Source: Streptomyces lincolnensis
Lineage (GTDB): Bacteria > Actinomycetota > Actinomycetes > Streptomycetales > Streptomycetaceae
Reading direction: 5' to 3'
Length of the DNA stretch: 64,000 nucleotides
Assembly (NCBI RefSeq): GCF_001685355.1
Contig: NZ_CP016438.1
Coordinates: forward strand, 4,216,001 to 4,280,000
Made by a program: the position numbers and the translations under genes. The notes under the pieces were generated by a model that had not been told where the DNA came from, did not search any database, and saw nothing but the letters and a program-made list of their open reading frames with translations. Shown piece after piece: positions 1-6,939 of this stretch; position 1 is the stretch's first letter; every line of letters begins with the position of its first letter.

Positions 1-1680
1 CATCGAGCCGGGCGGCGGCGGAGGCATCGCCCCGGGCGGCATCGGCTGCGGCGCACCGGGAGGCGCGATGGGGGCGCCGGGAGCCATACCGGGCGCACCG
101 GGGGCCCCGGGAACCCCGGGGGCCTGCGGCGGTGGAGGCACACCGGGACCGCCCACCGGGGGCCCGGCCAGCATGGTCTCCGCGTGATGCACGGCCCCAC
201 GCGGACCCCCGGAGGAGCCCTGCGCACCAGGACCGGCCGGGGCGCCGGGAGGCTGGGGAGCACCGGGCGTGCCCGGAGCGCCGGGAGGATGCGGAGCTCC
301 CGGGGCGCCGGGGGCACCCGGAGCGCCAGGGGGCCCGGGCGGCTGCGGCCCGCCCCCGCCGGGGCCCATCCGCCCGGGATCGGCCAGCATCGTCGCGGCA
401 TGGTGAACCCCACCCGGCGGCGTACCACCGGGCACTCCGGGAGCACCGGGAGGATGCGGAGCGCCGGGCGGGTTGGGCGCGCCGGGAGCCACCGGCCCAC
501 CGGGTCCCGCAGGTCCGTCCGGACCGAGAGACGAGACGAGCTGCGTCGGCACATACCCACCCGCCGGCGCACCCGGCGCCCCGGGCGGTGCGGGCGTGCC
601 CGCCTGTCCCGCTCCCGGCACCCCGGGCGCACCCGGCGGAGGCGGCGGGTTGGAGCCCGGCCGACGCGGCGGAGGCGCCGCCTTGCTGGTCGCGGCATCG
701 GCGATGTCCGCGGCGTTCGGAGCACCCCCCGGAGCACCCCCCGGAGCAGCGGCCCCGGGAGCCTGCGGATAGCCGTACGACGACGCGGGCGGCGCGGGCG
801 GAGGCGGAGGTGTGGCACCAGGGCCCGGGCCCTGCGGATAGCCGTAGGCAGACGCAGCCGGCGAAGGCGGAGGCGGCGTCGTGCCCGGGGCGTTCGGTGC
901 GTTCGGGTCGTCGACCGCCGGAGCGACCGCTGTCGACGGAAGCCGGCTGCCGCCGGACATCAGCGCGGTCTGGGCGTCCGGCGTCGCCGCGGGCGGCCGG
1001 TCCTCGGCCTCGTCACCGCTCAGCGGCGGCGAGAACACGGTCGCGGGCAACGGCACGGAACGGTCCTCCTCCGTACCGGCGTTGGTGTCCGTCCCGGCCC
1101 ACGGAGTGGCCCCGGGCGGCACACCCGGCGCCCCGGAGGGCCCGGAGGAAGAAGGGGAAGGGGAGGGAGAGGGAGCCGGAGGGAACGGCGGCGAAGCGGA
1201 GGCGGCGGCAGCCGCGCCCGACCCCGGCACACCGGCCTGCGTCTCGGGCAGCGAATTCCCCGCAGCCCCGCCGGAGGCACCCGCGCCCGCACCCCGCCGG
1301 TCCGGAATCCCCAGCTTGTCCGCCGCCTCCTGCAACCACTCCGGCGGACTCAGCAGGAACGACGTCTGATTGAGGTCGACCCGGGCCGCGGGCGCCGGTA
1401 CCGCGTCGGCGACCTCGTCGGCACGGCCGTACTCCTCCTCGTACCGGCGAATCACCTCGCCCACCGGCAGGGACGGCCACAGCGTGGCCTCGCCGCTGTC
1501 CCGGGCGATCACCAGCCGCTGCGCGCCGCCGTCGGAGCGCGGCCCGTCCGCGCGGTCCTCGGCCCACACCACGAACCCGAGATCGAACTCCCGCACCCGC
1601 ACCTCACGGTGCTGGTACGCCGGCACGTCTCCGTTGATCCACTCCTCGGCGCGCTCCTGCGCCTGCGCGAAGGTCACCAT
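1..1680 (-). CDS. Imm35/SUKH-4-like immunity protein with collagen-like tail (C-terminus outside window)
   Basis: The frame is open from an ATG at 1680 to base 1, so the C-terminus is missing. Residues 1-85 (starting MVTFAQAQERAEEW) look like the Imm35/YrhB immunity fold, with a pattern ending LVIARDSGEATLWPSLP. After about residue 130 the protein turns into a very long Pro/Gly/Ala-rich region with collagen-like GAPGAP triplets. The phrase VHHA(A/E)TMLA occurs twice, around 376-408 and 160-193, and (S)YGYPQ occurs twice. From memory, Streptomyces homologues are called SUKH-4 family immunity proteins and carry a further domain at the C-terminus, which cannot be seen here. The start lies 8 bp after the stop of the upstream WHH-SUKH gene, so the two are probably co-transcribed. 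No signal peptide is visible. The domain name is family knowledge; the toxin it would neutralise is unknown. Confidence 0.7.
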   Translation of the reverse strand, partial: MVTFAQAQERAEEWINGDVPAYQHREVRVREFDLGFVVWAEDRADGPRSDGGAQRLVIARDSGEATLWPSLPVGEVIRRYEEEYGRADEVADAVPAPAARVDLNQTSFLLSPPEWLQEAADKLGIPDRRGAGAGASGGAAGNSLPETQAGVPGSGAAAAASASPPFPPAPSPSPSPSSSGPSGAPGVPPGATPWAGTDTNAGTEEDRSVPLPATVFSPPLSGDEAEDRPPAATPDAQTALMSGGSRLPSTAVAPAVDDPNAPNAPGTTPPPPSPAASAYGYPQGPGPGATPPPPPAPPASSYGYPQAPGAAAPGGAPGGAPNAADIADAATSKAAPPPRRPGSNPPPPPGAPGVPGAGQAGTPAPPGAPGAPAGGYVPTQLVSSLGPDGPAGPGGPVAPGAPNPPGAPHPPGAPGVPGGTPPGGVHHAATMLADPGRMGPGGGGPQPPGPPGAPGAPGAPGAPHPPGAPGTPGAPQPPGAPAGPGAQGSSGGPRGAVHHAETMLAGPPVGGPGVPPPPQAPGVPGAPGAPGMAPGAPIAPPGAPQPMPPGAMPPPPPGSM

Positions 1681-1688
1681 CGTCCAGC

Positions 1689-2711
1689 TCACTCCCCCAC
1701 CGAAGACGCGGACGCCGAGGACGCCGCCGCGGACGCCCCCGCAGGCACCGACCGCGCGAACCCGCCGTCCACCATCAGGTTCGCCACCGTCTCCAGCTCC
1801 GGCGGATTGCCCGCCAGCCGGGACAGGAACCCGTCGAAGTCCTCACCGCACGGCAGCAGCAACCGCTCCACCCGCTCCGCCGGCGGCGTGGACGGGTCCA
1901 CGTCCCGCGCGTCGTCGTAGGCGCAGAACCACACCGAACCGGCCCGGTCGCCCTTCACCTTCACGGCCAGCAAACCGCCCTGCACGAAACCGACCCCCAG
2001 GTAGTCCTTGGTCAGATGGTCCCGCAGGCACTTGTTGACGTAGACCAGATCGTTGACCGCGGCCTCGTCACGCACCGTGAAGAACGGCTGGTCGACCAGC
2101 AGCCCCAACTCGGCGTCCAGGGCGGCCCCCACGGGCGCGCACCCGCCGGCCGCCTTCAGGAACGACCGGTAGGCGCCCGGCAGCCGGTACCCGAGGTCCT
2201 CCTCGACGCCCAGCACCTGCGACTCGGTCACCGCCACACCCGACTTCGGCAGCCCGAAATGCGCCGGACGCGTCTCCTGCAACGGCCGTGTGCCCCGCTT
2301 GCCCTGGTCCACCGCCGCCGTCGCGACACCACCGTGGTGCCGCAGCAACGCCTTCACCTCGACCGGGACCAGTTCCAGGCGCCGCGAACCGACCACGTGA
2401 TGCCACGTCCAGCCGTGCGGTGTCGCCACCGCCGGCACCGTGTCCCACAAGTCGTGTCCGGTCGCCGCCAGCGCCGCGTTCGCCGACACGTAGTCCGTCA
2501 GCCTGAGCTCGTCGACGCCGAAACCCTCCGGCGGATCGGCGATCTCCACGGCCGCACGCGCGTACGCGGAGAAGTCGGGGTAGCCGTGCTCGTCCACCCG
2601 CACCCCTCTGGGGTGACGGGCCGCCCGGACCGGATCCGGGAAATGCACGACCTGCCCGGCGTAGGCCGCGTTCGGCGGCGCGGCTTGCTGCCCGAGCCGA
2701 CCTGTCGTCAT
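1689..2711 (-). CDS. WHH-type HNH nuclease fused to SUKH (SMI1/KNR4) immunity domain
   Basis: A 340-residue two-domain protein. Residues about 35-130 match the WHH family of HNH/endonuclease VII-like toxin nucleases: GYPDFSAYA (43-51), an AN pair near 77, W103-H104-H105, LVP near 114-116 and HHGG (125-128). Residues about 163-320 are a SUKH immunity domain beginning with the typical segment VEEDLGYRLPGAYRSFLK. In polymorphic toxin systems the WHH domain is usually the toxic tip and SUKH is a separate antidote, so having both in one chain is odd. It may be a self-neutralised toxin or an immunity protein that kept a degenerate nuclease. The ATG at 2711 is preferred because AGGGGG lies 9 nt upstream; an in-frame GTG at 2732 is the alternative. 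No secretion signal is seen. Confidence 0.75.
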   Translation of the reverse strand: MTTGRLGQQAAPPNAAYAGQVVHFPDPVRAARHPRGVRVDEHGYPDFSAYARAAVEIADPPEGFGVDELRLTDYVSANAALAATGHDLWDTVPAVATPHGWTWHHVVGSRRLELVPVEVKALLRHHGGVATAAVDQGKRGTRPLQETRPAHFGLPKSGVAVTESQVLGVEEDLGYRLPGAYRSFLKAAGGCAPVGAALDAELGLLVDQPFFTVRDEAAVNDLVYVNKCLRDHLTKDYLGVGFVQGGLLAVKVKGDRAGSVWFCAYDDARDVDPSTPPAERVERLLLPCGEDFDGFLSRLAGNPPELETVANLMVDGGFARSVPAGASAAASSASASSVGE

Positions 2712-3017
2712 GGCGGTTGCCCCCTGCGGCACTCTGGTACGGCCCGCAGTGACCCTCTTCGGCCACTACGCCCCGTATGGACTGACTCCTCCGTCTCCAC
2801 GCGTCAACCGCGTGGATCGCGGTGCCGACAGCCTATGCGGTACGACGACACCGGTCACCGGGCACCGGTCAGCACCCCTCCGCTTCCGTGACCTGCCGTC
2901 ACCCCGTCGTGACGGACCGCCCAAACCCGGGCGTGTCGCAGCGCCCCAGCTTCCGCACCAGCCACGGCATTTGGCAGTCTGTGGCATCCGGGGGATGCTC
3001 GGGAGGGGATGATGATC
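2712..3017. other. divergent intergenic region between WHH-SUKH and deaminase genes
   Basis: About 300 bp with no convincing gene. It must hold the promoters of the two divergent units. A short inverted repeat CCACGCG-N5-CGCGTGG sits at 2797-2815, and the 9-mer CACCGGTCA occurs twice near 2851-2874. I could not fix -35/-10 boxes with confidence. Confidence 0.5.
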
Positions 3018-3590
3018 ATGAATGCGACGCAGACGGGTCCACACCCGGGACCGCGGCCGGGTACGCCCGGCGATCCCAGGAACGCCGGCCGCACGGCCCA
3101 CCACCACGGCGCCTCGGGCGACCCCCGGGTCGGCTGGAGCAGCGCCGAGACCCCGCACACGCCCACCCTGCGTCACCGTCGCGACGGCATACTCCCGACC
3201 ATCGCCGCCGCCCTCTCCGTCCGCGGCGCCACACTCACCGGCACCGCCGCCCGCGGCGACCAGCCCCCGGCCCTGCACCCGCTCGTCCAGGACTTCCTCG
3301 ACACCCTGCCCAGCGACCGGCGCGACCGCTTCACCGGCCGCTGCGCCGAGACCATGCTCATCTCGCGCCACATCGCCGCCGTCGACGCCACCCGCAGCAA
3401 ACGCGCCGCCCGCAGACCGATGACCAACGGCGAGGCCCGCAAAGCCCTCAAGCAGGCGAAACTCACCGCCCGGCGCATCCGCGAGGACGGCGACCCCCTG
3501 CACGGCAGCTTCGCCGCCCCCTGCCGTGCCTGCACGGCCCTCAGCGACCACTTCGGCGTCTACATCGTCGATCCCACGACGGAGCGCTGA
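3018..3590 (+). CDS. YwqJ-type nucleotide/nucleic-acid deaminase domain protein
   Basis: A 190-residue protein with the zinc-site signature of the deaminase superfamily: C-A-E at 109-111 (GRCAETMLISRH) and P-C-R-A-C at 168-172 (APCRACTAL). The layout matches YwqJ-related putative deaminases, which occur as toxin domains in polymorphic toxin systems. Here the domain stands almost alone behind a disordered 50-residue N-terminus with no secretion or delivery domain. Two in-frame ATGs (3009, 3012) precede the chosen one, but GGGAGGGG at 3001-3008 touches the first of them and is well spaced (9 nt) only for the ATG at 3018. The next gene, 117 bp downstream on the same strand, encodes a SUKH-3 immunity protein, which suggests a toxin-antidote pair. 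The substrate is unknown. Confidence 0.8.
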   Translation: MNATQTGPHPGPRPGTPGDPRNAGRTAHHHGASGDPRVGWSSAETPHTPTLRHRRDGILPTIAAALSVRGATLTGTAARGDQPPALHPLVQDFLDTLPSDRRDRFTGRCAETMLISRHIAAVDATRSKRAARRPMTNGEARKALKQAKLTARRIREDGDPLHGSFAAPCRACTALSDHFGVYIVDPTTER

Positions 3591-3707
3591 CCCCACCCCC
3601 ACGCACGACGATCCACAACCGCACACCGCAACGCAGAGCAAGCCGCACCGCGGCGGCCTCCACCGGCGCCGCGCCGCGATCCCATGACCTCGACGAACGA
3701 AGGGCAG

Positions 3708-4202
3708 ATGCACACCGACCGCACCTCGACCACCCGCTTCGCCGTCCCCGTCGACGCCGCCCTGCGCGCCGCCGGCTGGCACCCCGGCCGCTGGGACATA
3801 AAACAGGCCGAGATCTGGGCCGACGCCCTCCGCGAGCACGCCTCACCGGCCGGACACCGGCACGCCGTCTTCCCCGCCGCCGTCGAGGCCTGGGCCGAAT
3901 TCGGCGGACTCCATCTCACCCCCGCGGGCACCGGTCGCCAGGTCGCCCCCGTCAACCTCCACTTCGACCCCCTGCACGGCCTCCACATGGCCCGCACCCT
4001 CGGCGACCTCGGCCGCGCCCTCGACACCGAGGTCTGCCCGCTCGGCGCCGAGACCGACACCCAGGCCCTGCTCGCCATGGACACCGAGGGCCGCGTCTAC
4101 GCGCTGGACCACACCGGTGACTGGTACCTCGGCCCCGACCTCGACCAGGCCCTGGTCTGCCTCGTCTCGGGCACCACCCCCACCCGCCTCACCGCGGGCT
4201 GA
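3708..4202 (+). CDS. SUKH-3 family immunity protein
   Basis: A 164-residue cytosolic protein. The pattern AALRAAGWHPGRW...EIWADALREH...HAVFPAAVEAWAEFGGL, then LHFDPLHGLHMARTLGDLG, is that of SUKH-3 immunity domains, which bind and block toxin domains in contact-dependent systems. It follows the deaminase gene and is its likely partner. The ATG at 3708 has GAAGGG just upstream; an in-frame ATG at 3684 would add eight unconserved-looking residues. Family assignment rests on motif memory. The pairing with the deaminase is inferred from order and strand only. Confidence 0.75.
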   Translation: MHTDRTSTTRFAVPVDAALRAAGWHPGRWDIKQAEIWADALREHASPAGHRHAVFPAAVEAWAEFGGLHLTPAGTGRQVAPVNLHFDPLHGLHMARTLGDLGRALDTEVCPLGAETDTQALLAMDTEGRVYALDHTGDWYLGPDLDQALVCLVSGTTPTRLTAG

Positions 4203-4265
4203 CGACGGGTCTCGGAAGGCGGCCCCACAAGGCCCGCACCCCCCGCCGAGAACCCGGGAACACGG

Positions 4266-4426
4266 CCTACGCCGCGGGAATCACCGCCGGAACCCGGAAC
4301 CCGGAACCGGGAAAAGGCAGGCCGCGCCGGGCACCCGGAGAAGACGGCCTAAGCCGCCGCAATCACCGCCGACACCCAGAACCCCCCGCCTACGCCGCCG
4401 GAATCACCGCCGACACCCGGAAACCC
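4266..4426. repeat. three imperfect copies of the kinase 3' end
   Basis: A block of about 30 bp covering the last codons and stop of the sensor kinase gene (reverse strand, V-x-A-V-I-P-A-A-stop) occurs at 4390-4418 in the gene and twice more downstream, near 4348-4376 and 4267-4295. The extra copies still read VSAVIAAA-stop and VPAVIPAA-stop on the minus strand. This is a local tandem duplication of a gene tail. Confidence 0.75.
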
Positions 4427-5703
4427 CCCGCCTCCGTCGGCCCCGACACGAACACCCCGCCCAGGGCGACGACGCGCTCCTTCATCCCCACCAGACCGTT
4501 CCCCCCCGACGGCAACCGGGCCGCGGACGGCGACACCTCACCCGGCGGCTCGTTCTCCACCTGCATCGCGATCTCCGACCCGCGGTGCGCCAACCGCACC
4601 CGCGTCTTCGCCCCCGCCGCGTGCTTGTGGACGTTCGTCAACGCCTCCTGCACCACCCGGTACGCCGTCTGCTCGACCTCCGCCGCGTACGTCCGGGAGT
4701 CGCCCTCCACCGACAGCTCCACGACCATCCCCGCGGCCGCCGACTGCCCCACCAGCACATCCAGGTCCGACAGACACGGCCCCTCCGCCGCACCCTCGTC
4801 GCCGACCGCCCGCGAAGCCGCCGCCGCGGCCGCCGCCCCCACCGCGGCCAACGGCACACTCCGTCCCCGCACCGGGCCGCTCTCACTGCCGCTGCGCAGC
4901 ACCCCGAGCATCTCCCGCAACTCGGTCAACGCCTGCCGCCCCATGTCACCCACCAGCGCGGCGTTCTTCACCGCCTTCTCGGGATCCTTCCGGGCGACCG
5001 CCTGAAGCGCCGCCGCGTGCACGACCATCAGGCTCACCCGATGGGCCACCACGTCGTGCATCTCCCGCGCGATTCGCGTCCGTTCCTCGCCCCGCGCCCA
5101 CTCGGCCCGCTCCTCGGCCCGCTCGGCCAGCAGCTGCAACTCCCGCTCAAGACTGTCCGCCCGCTCCCGCAGACTCTCCATCAGCCGGCGCCGCGCCCCC
5201 ACGTACATGCCGAGCAGCAGCGGCGGTGCCGTCATCCCGATCGCCGTCGTGATCGAGATGAACGGAACGAACCAGTCCCCCAGATCCAGATTCGCCCGGC
5301 CGGGACTGCGCCCCACCCGCACGAACATCACGATCAGCATCCCGACCAGCGACATCCCCGCCAGCGAGGCGATGATCCGGCGCGGCAGCTCCGACGCGGC
5401 GAGCGTGTAGAGGCCGACGATGCCCATCAGATAGCCCATCTGGGCCGGCGTGATCGCGATCGACACCAGCACGACGGCGATCGGCCACCGCCGGCGGATC
5501 AGCAGCACCCAGCCGGCCATCACCCCGAACGTGATCCCCGCGACCATCGGGATCCCCGCGTCGTCCGCGAACCGGACCCCCTCCACGCCGCACTCCAGCG
5601 CGGACACGAAAGCCAGGCCCACATCCAGTACCGCGCTTCGCCACCGCGTCCACCACCACGGCCCTCCCCGGGCCGTCTCGGCGTCTTCCCCCGTCGTGGT
5701 CAT
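4390..5703 (-). CDS. NarL/DesK-type sensor histidine kinase, orphan
   Basis: A 437-residue membrane kinase. Four to five hydrophobic segments lie between residues about 25 and 170, followed by a coiled coil (171-205). The HisKA_3 box RTRIAREMHDVVAHRVS has the phospho-accepting His at 216. The C-terminal HATPase domain includes NVHKHA and ends GLVGMKERV, typical of the DesK/NarX group. No response regulator gene lies next to it, which is unusual for this class. The region 250-300 is Ala/Gly-rich. Start: ATG at 5703. TAGGCT at 5710-5715 on the same strand ends 6 nt before the ATG, and GGAGG lies too close to act as a ribosome site, so a leaderless transcript is likely. The signal sensed is unknown. 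Confidence 0.9.
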   Translation of the reverse strand: MTTTGEDAETARGGPWWWTRWRSAVLDVGLAFVSALECGVEGVRFADDAGIPMVAGITFGVMAGWVLLIRRRWPIAVVLVSIAITPAQMGYLMGIVGLYTLAASELPRRIIASLAGMSLVGMLIVMFVRVGRSPGRANLDLGDWFVPFISITTAIGMTAPPLLLGMYVGARRRLMESLRERADSLERELQLLAERAEERAEWARGEERTRIAREMHDVVAHRVSLMVVHAAALQAVARKDPEKAVKNAALVGDMGRQALTELREMLGVLRSGSESGPVRGRSVPLAAVGAAAAAAASRAVGDEGAAEGPCLSDLDVLVGQSAAAGMVVELSVEGDSRTYAAEVEQTAYRVVQEALTNVHKHAAGAKTRVRLAHRGSEIAMQVENEPPGEVSPSAARLPSGGNGLVGMKERVVALGGVFVSGPTEAGGFRVSAVIPAA

Positions 5704-5870
5704 GCCTCCAGCCTACGGGCGTCCACCGTCCCTTTTCCGGCGAGTTTCCGTGACTGGCCTACACCACACCCCGTGACCCCCCGAACACGAAACAACCCGA
5801 TATCCCTCGAACTGCTGAACCATCCCCTGTTCGACCCCGGAAGCGACGATTCCGCCCGGACGGTATGCCC

Positions 5871-6743
5871 ATGGCACATTCACAGGGCAAGTACGCGGAT
5901 TTCGAAGGCCTGCGCGAACAGGCGACCGCACTGCGGCGCGCAGGCCTCAGCCGACGCCAGATCCGCGACCGCCTCCACGTCGACAACAACGACATCCTCA
6001 ACCGCCTCCTGGAGGGCGAGCCCCCGCCGGAATGGACGAAGCGCCCCAACGCGAAGGACGACCTCCGAGACAGGGCGAGGGAACTCCGACTCCAGGGCTG
6101 GACCTACGACCAGATCCAGGTGGAACTGGGCTGCTCGAAGAGTTCGATCTCACTGTGGGTACGGGACCTGCCGAAGCCGGAACGGAAACGGACTCGGGAA
6201 GAGGCCTCGGCAATCGCCAGGCGGGGCTGGGAAGCGACGCTGAGCAAACGCGAAAGGGAGCGGCAACAGACCAAGCAGGCCGCAGCCACCGCCATCGGTG
6301 ACCTGTCCGAGCGCGAGCTGCTCATCGCGGGAGTCGCCCTCTATTGGGCCGAGGGAACCAAGGACAAGCCCCACGCCCGGCGCGAACGCGTCATCTTCGT
6401 CAACAGTGATCCCAACATGATCAGGCTCTTCCTGGCCTGGCTCGACCTAGTCGAAGTGGAACGAGACCGCATCAGATATCACGTGATGATCCACGAGTCG
6501 GCCGACGTGGAATCAGCCGAGGCATTCTGGGCCGATCTGGTCCAAGCGGACCGCAGCACCTTCGGCAAGACCGCTCTGAAGCGACACAACCCCAAGACCG
6601 TACGCAAGAACACCGGCGAGAACTACCGCGGCTGCCTCGCACTCACCGTGCGGCAAAGCTCGGACCTGTACCGTCGCATCGAAGGCTGGTGGTACGGCAT
6701 AGTAGGGGCTGCGCTTACCACCGATCTAGAAAATCGGACATAA
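5871..6743 (+). CDS. helix-turn-helix protein with LAGLIDADG-like segment, function unknown
   Basis: A 290-residue protein. Two HTH-like segments are visible: LREQATALRRAGLSRRQIRDRL (residues about 15-36) and LRLQGWTYDQIQVELGCSKSSISLWVRD (about 72-99). The second half holds ELLIAGVALYWAEGTK followed by FVNSDPNMIRLFLAWL, a pattern that reminds me of the core helix and following strand of LAGLIDADG-type proteins (homing nucleases, WhiA). That link is tentative. The end RRIEGWWYGIVGAA completes a family that I recall as conserved in actinobacteria without a known role. Its stop lies 11 bp before tRNA-Gln. No good ribosome site precedes either ATG (5865 or 5871). G+C looks lower and A more frequent than in the neighbours, which may hint at transfer. 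Confidence 0.7.
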   Translation: MAHSQGKYADFEGLREQATALRRAGLSRRQIRDRLHVDNNDILNRLLEGEPPPEWTKRPNAKDDLRDRARELRLQGWTYDQIQVELGCSKSSISLWVRDLPKPERKRTREEASAIARRGWEATLSKRERERQQTKQAAATAIGDLSERELLIAGVALYWAEGTKDKPHARRERVIFVNSDPNMIRLFLAWLDLVEVERDRIRYHVMIHESADVESAEAFWADLVQADRSTFGKTALKRHNPKTVRKNTGENYRGCLALTVRQSSDLYRRIEGWWYGIVGAALTTDLENRT

Positions 6744-6754
6744 AAGGCGAACCA

Positions 6755-6825
6755 TCCCGGGTCGTCTAAAGGCAGGACAAATGGTTTTGGTCCATTGAAT
6801 GAGGGTTCGATTCCTTCCCCGGGAG
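6755..6825 (+). tRNA. tRNA-Gln (anticodon TTG)
   Basis: The acceptor stem TCCCGGG (6755-6761) pairs with CCCGGGA (6818-6824), and G6825 is the discriminator. The anticodon stem AATGG/CCATT encloses the loop TTTTGGT, giving anticodon TTG (glutamine, codon CAA). The T arm GAGGG-TTCGATT-CCTTC is complete. CCA is not encoded (the DNA continues CCC). Confidence 0.93.
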
Positions 6826-6835
6826 CCCAACACCA

Positions 6836-6865
6836 GCGGGCCCTGACAGCAACGTCAGGGCCCGC
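6836..6865 (+). terminator. strong hairpin terminator after tRNA-Gln
   Basis: Perfect 12-bp stem GCGGGCCCTGAC (6836-6847) with GTCAGGGCCCGC (6854-6865) and a 6-nt loop, directly after the tRNA and before glmU. Confidence 0.85.
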
Positions 6866-6939
6866 ACTCATATCCCCCACGAAACCCCCCGGTATCCTGC
6901 GGATGTCCACCCCCTCCCCAGAAGCCGAAGGGCAACCCC

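Noticed and set aside
1..800. GAPGAP-coding DNA as a CRISPR or satellite array
   Set aside because: Units vary in length and sequence and remain in one reading frame; this is coding low complexity.
5806..5834. TCGAAC...GTTCGA inverted repeat before the HTH gene
   Set aside because: Only 6-bp arms with a 17-nt spacer; chance occurrence is likely.
6755..6865. tRNA-Gln as a phage or island attachment site
   Set aside because: No integrase gene and no second copy of the tRNA 3' end are seen nearby; the hairpin after it is a plain terminator.
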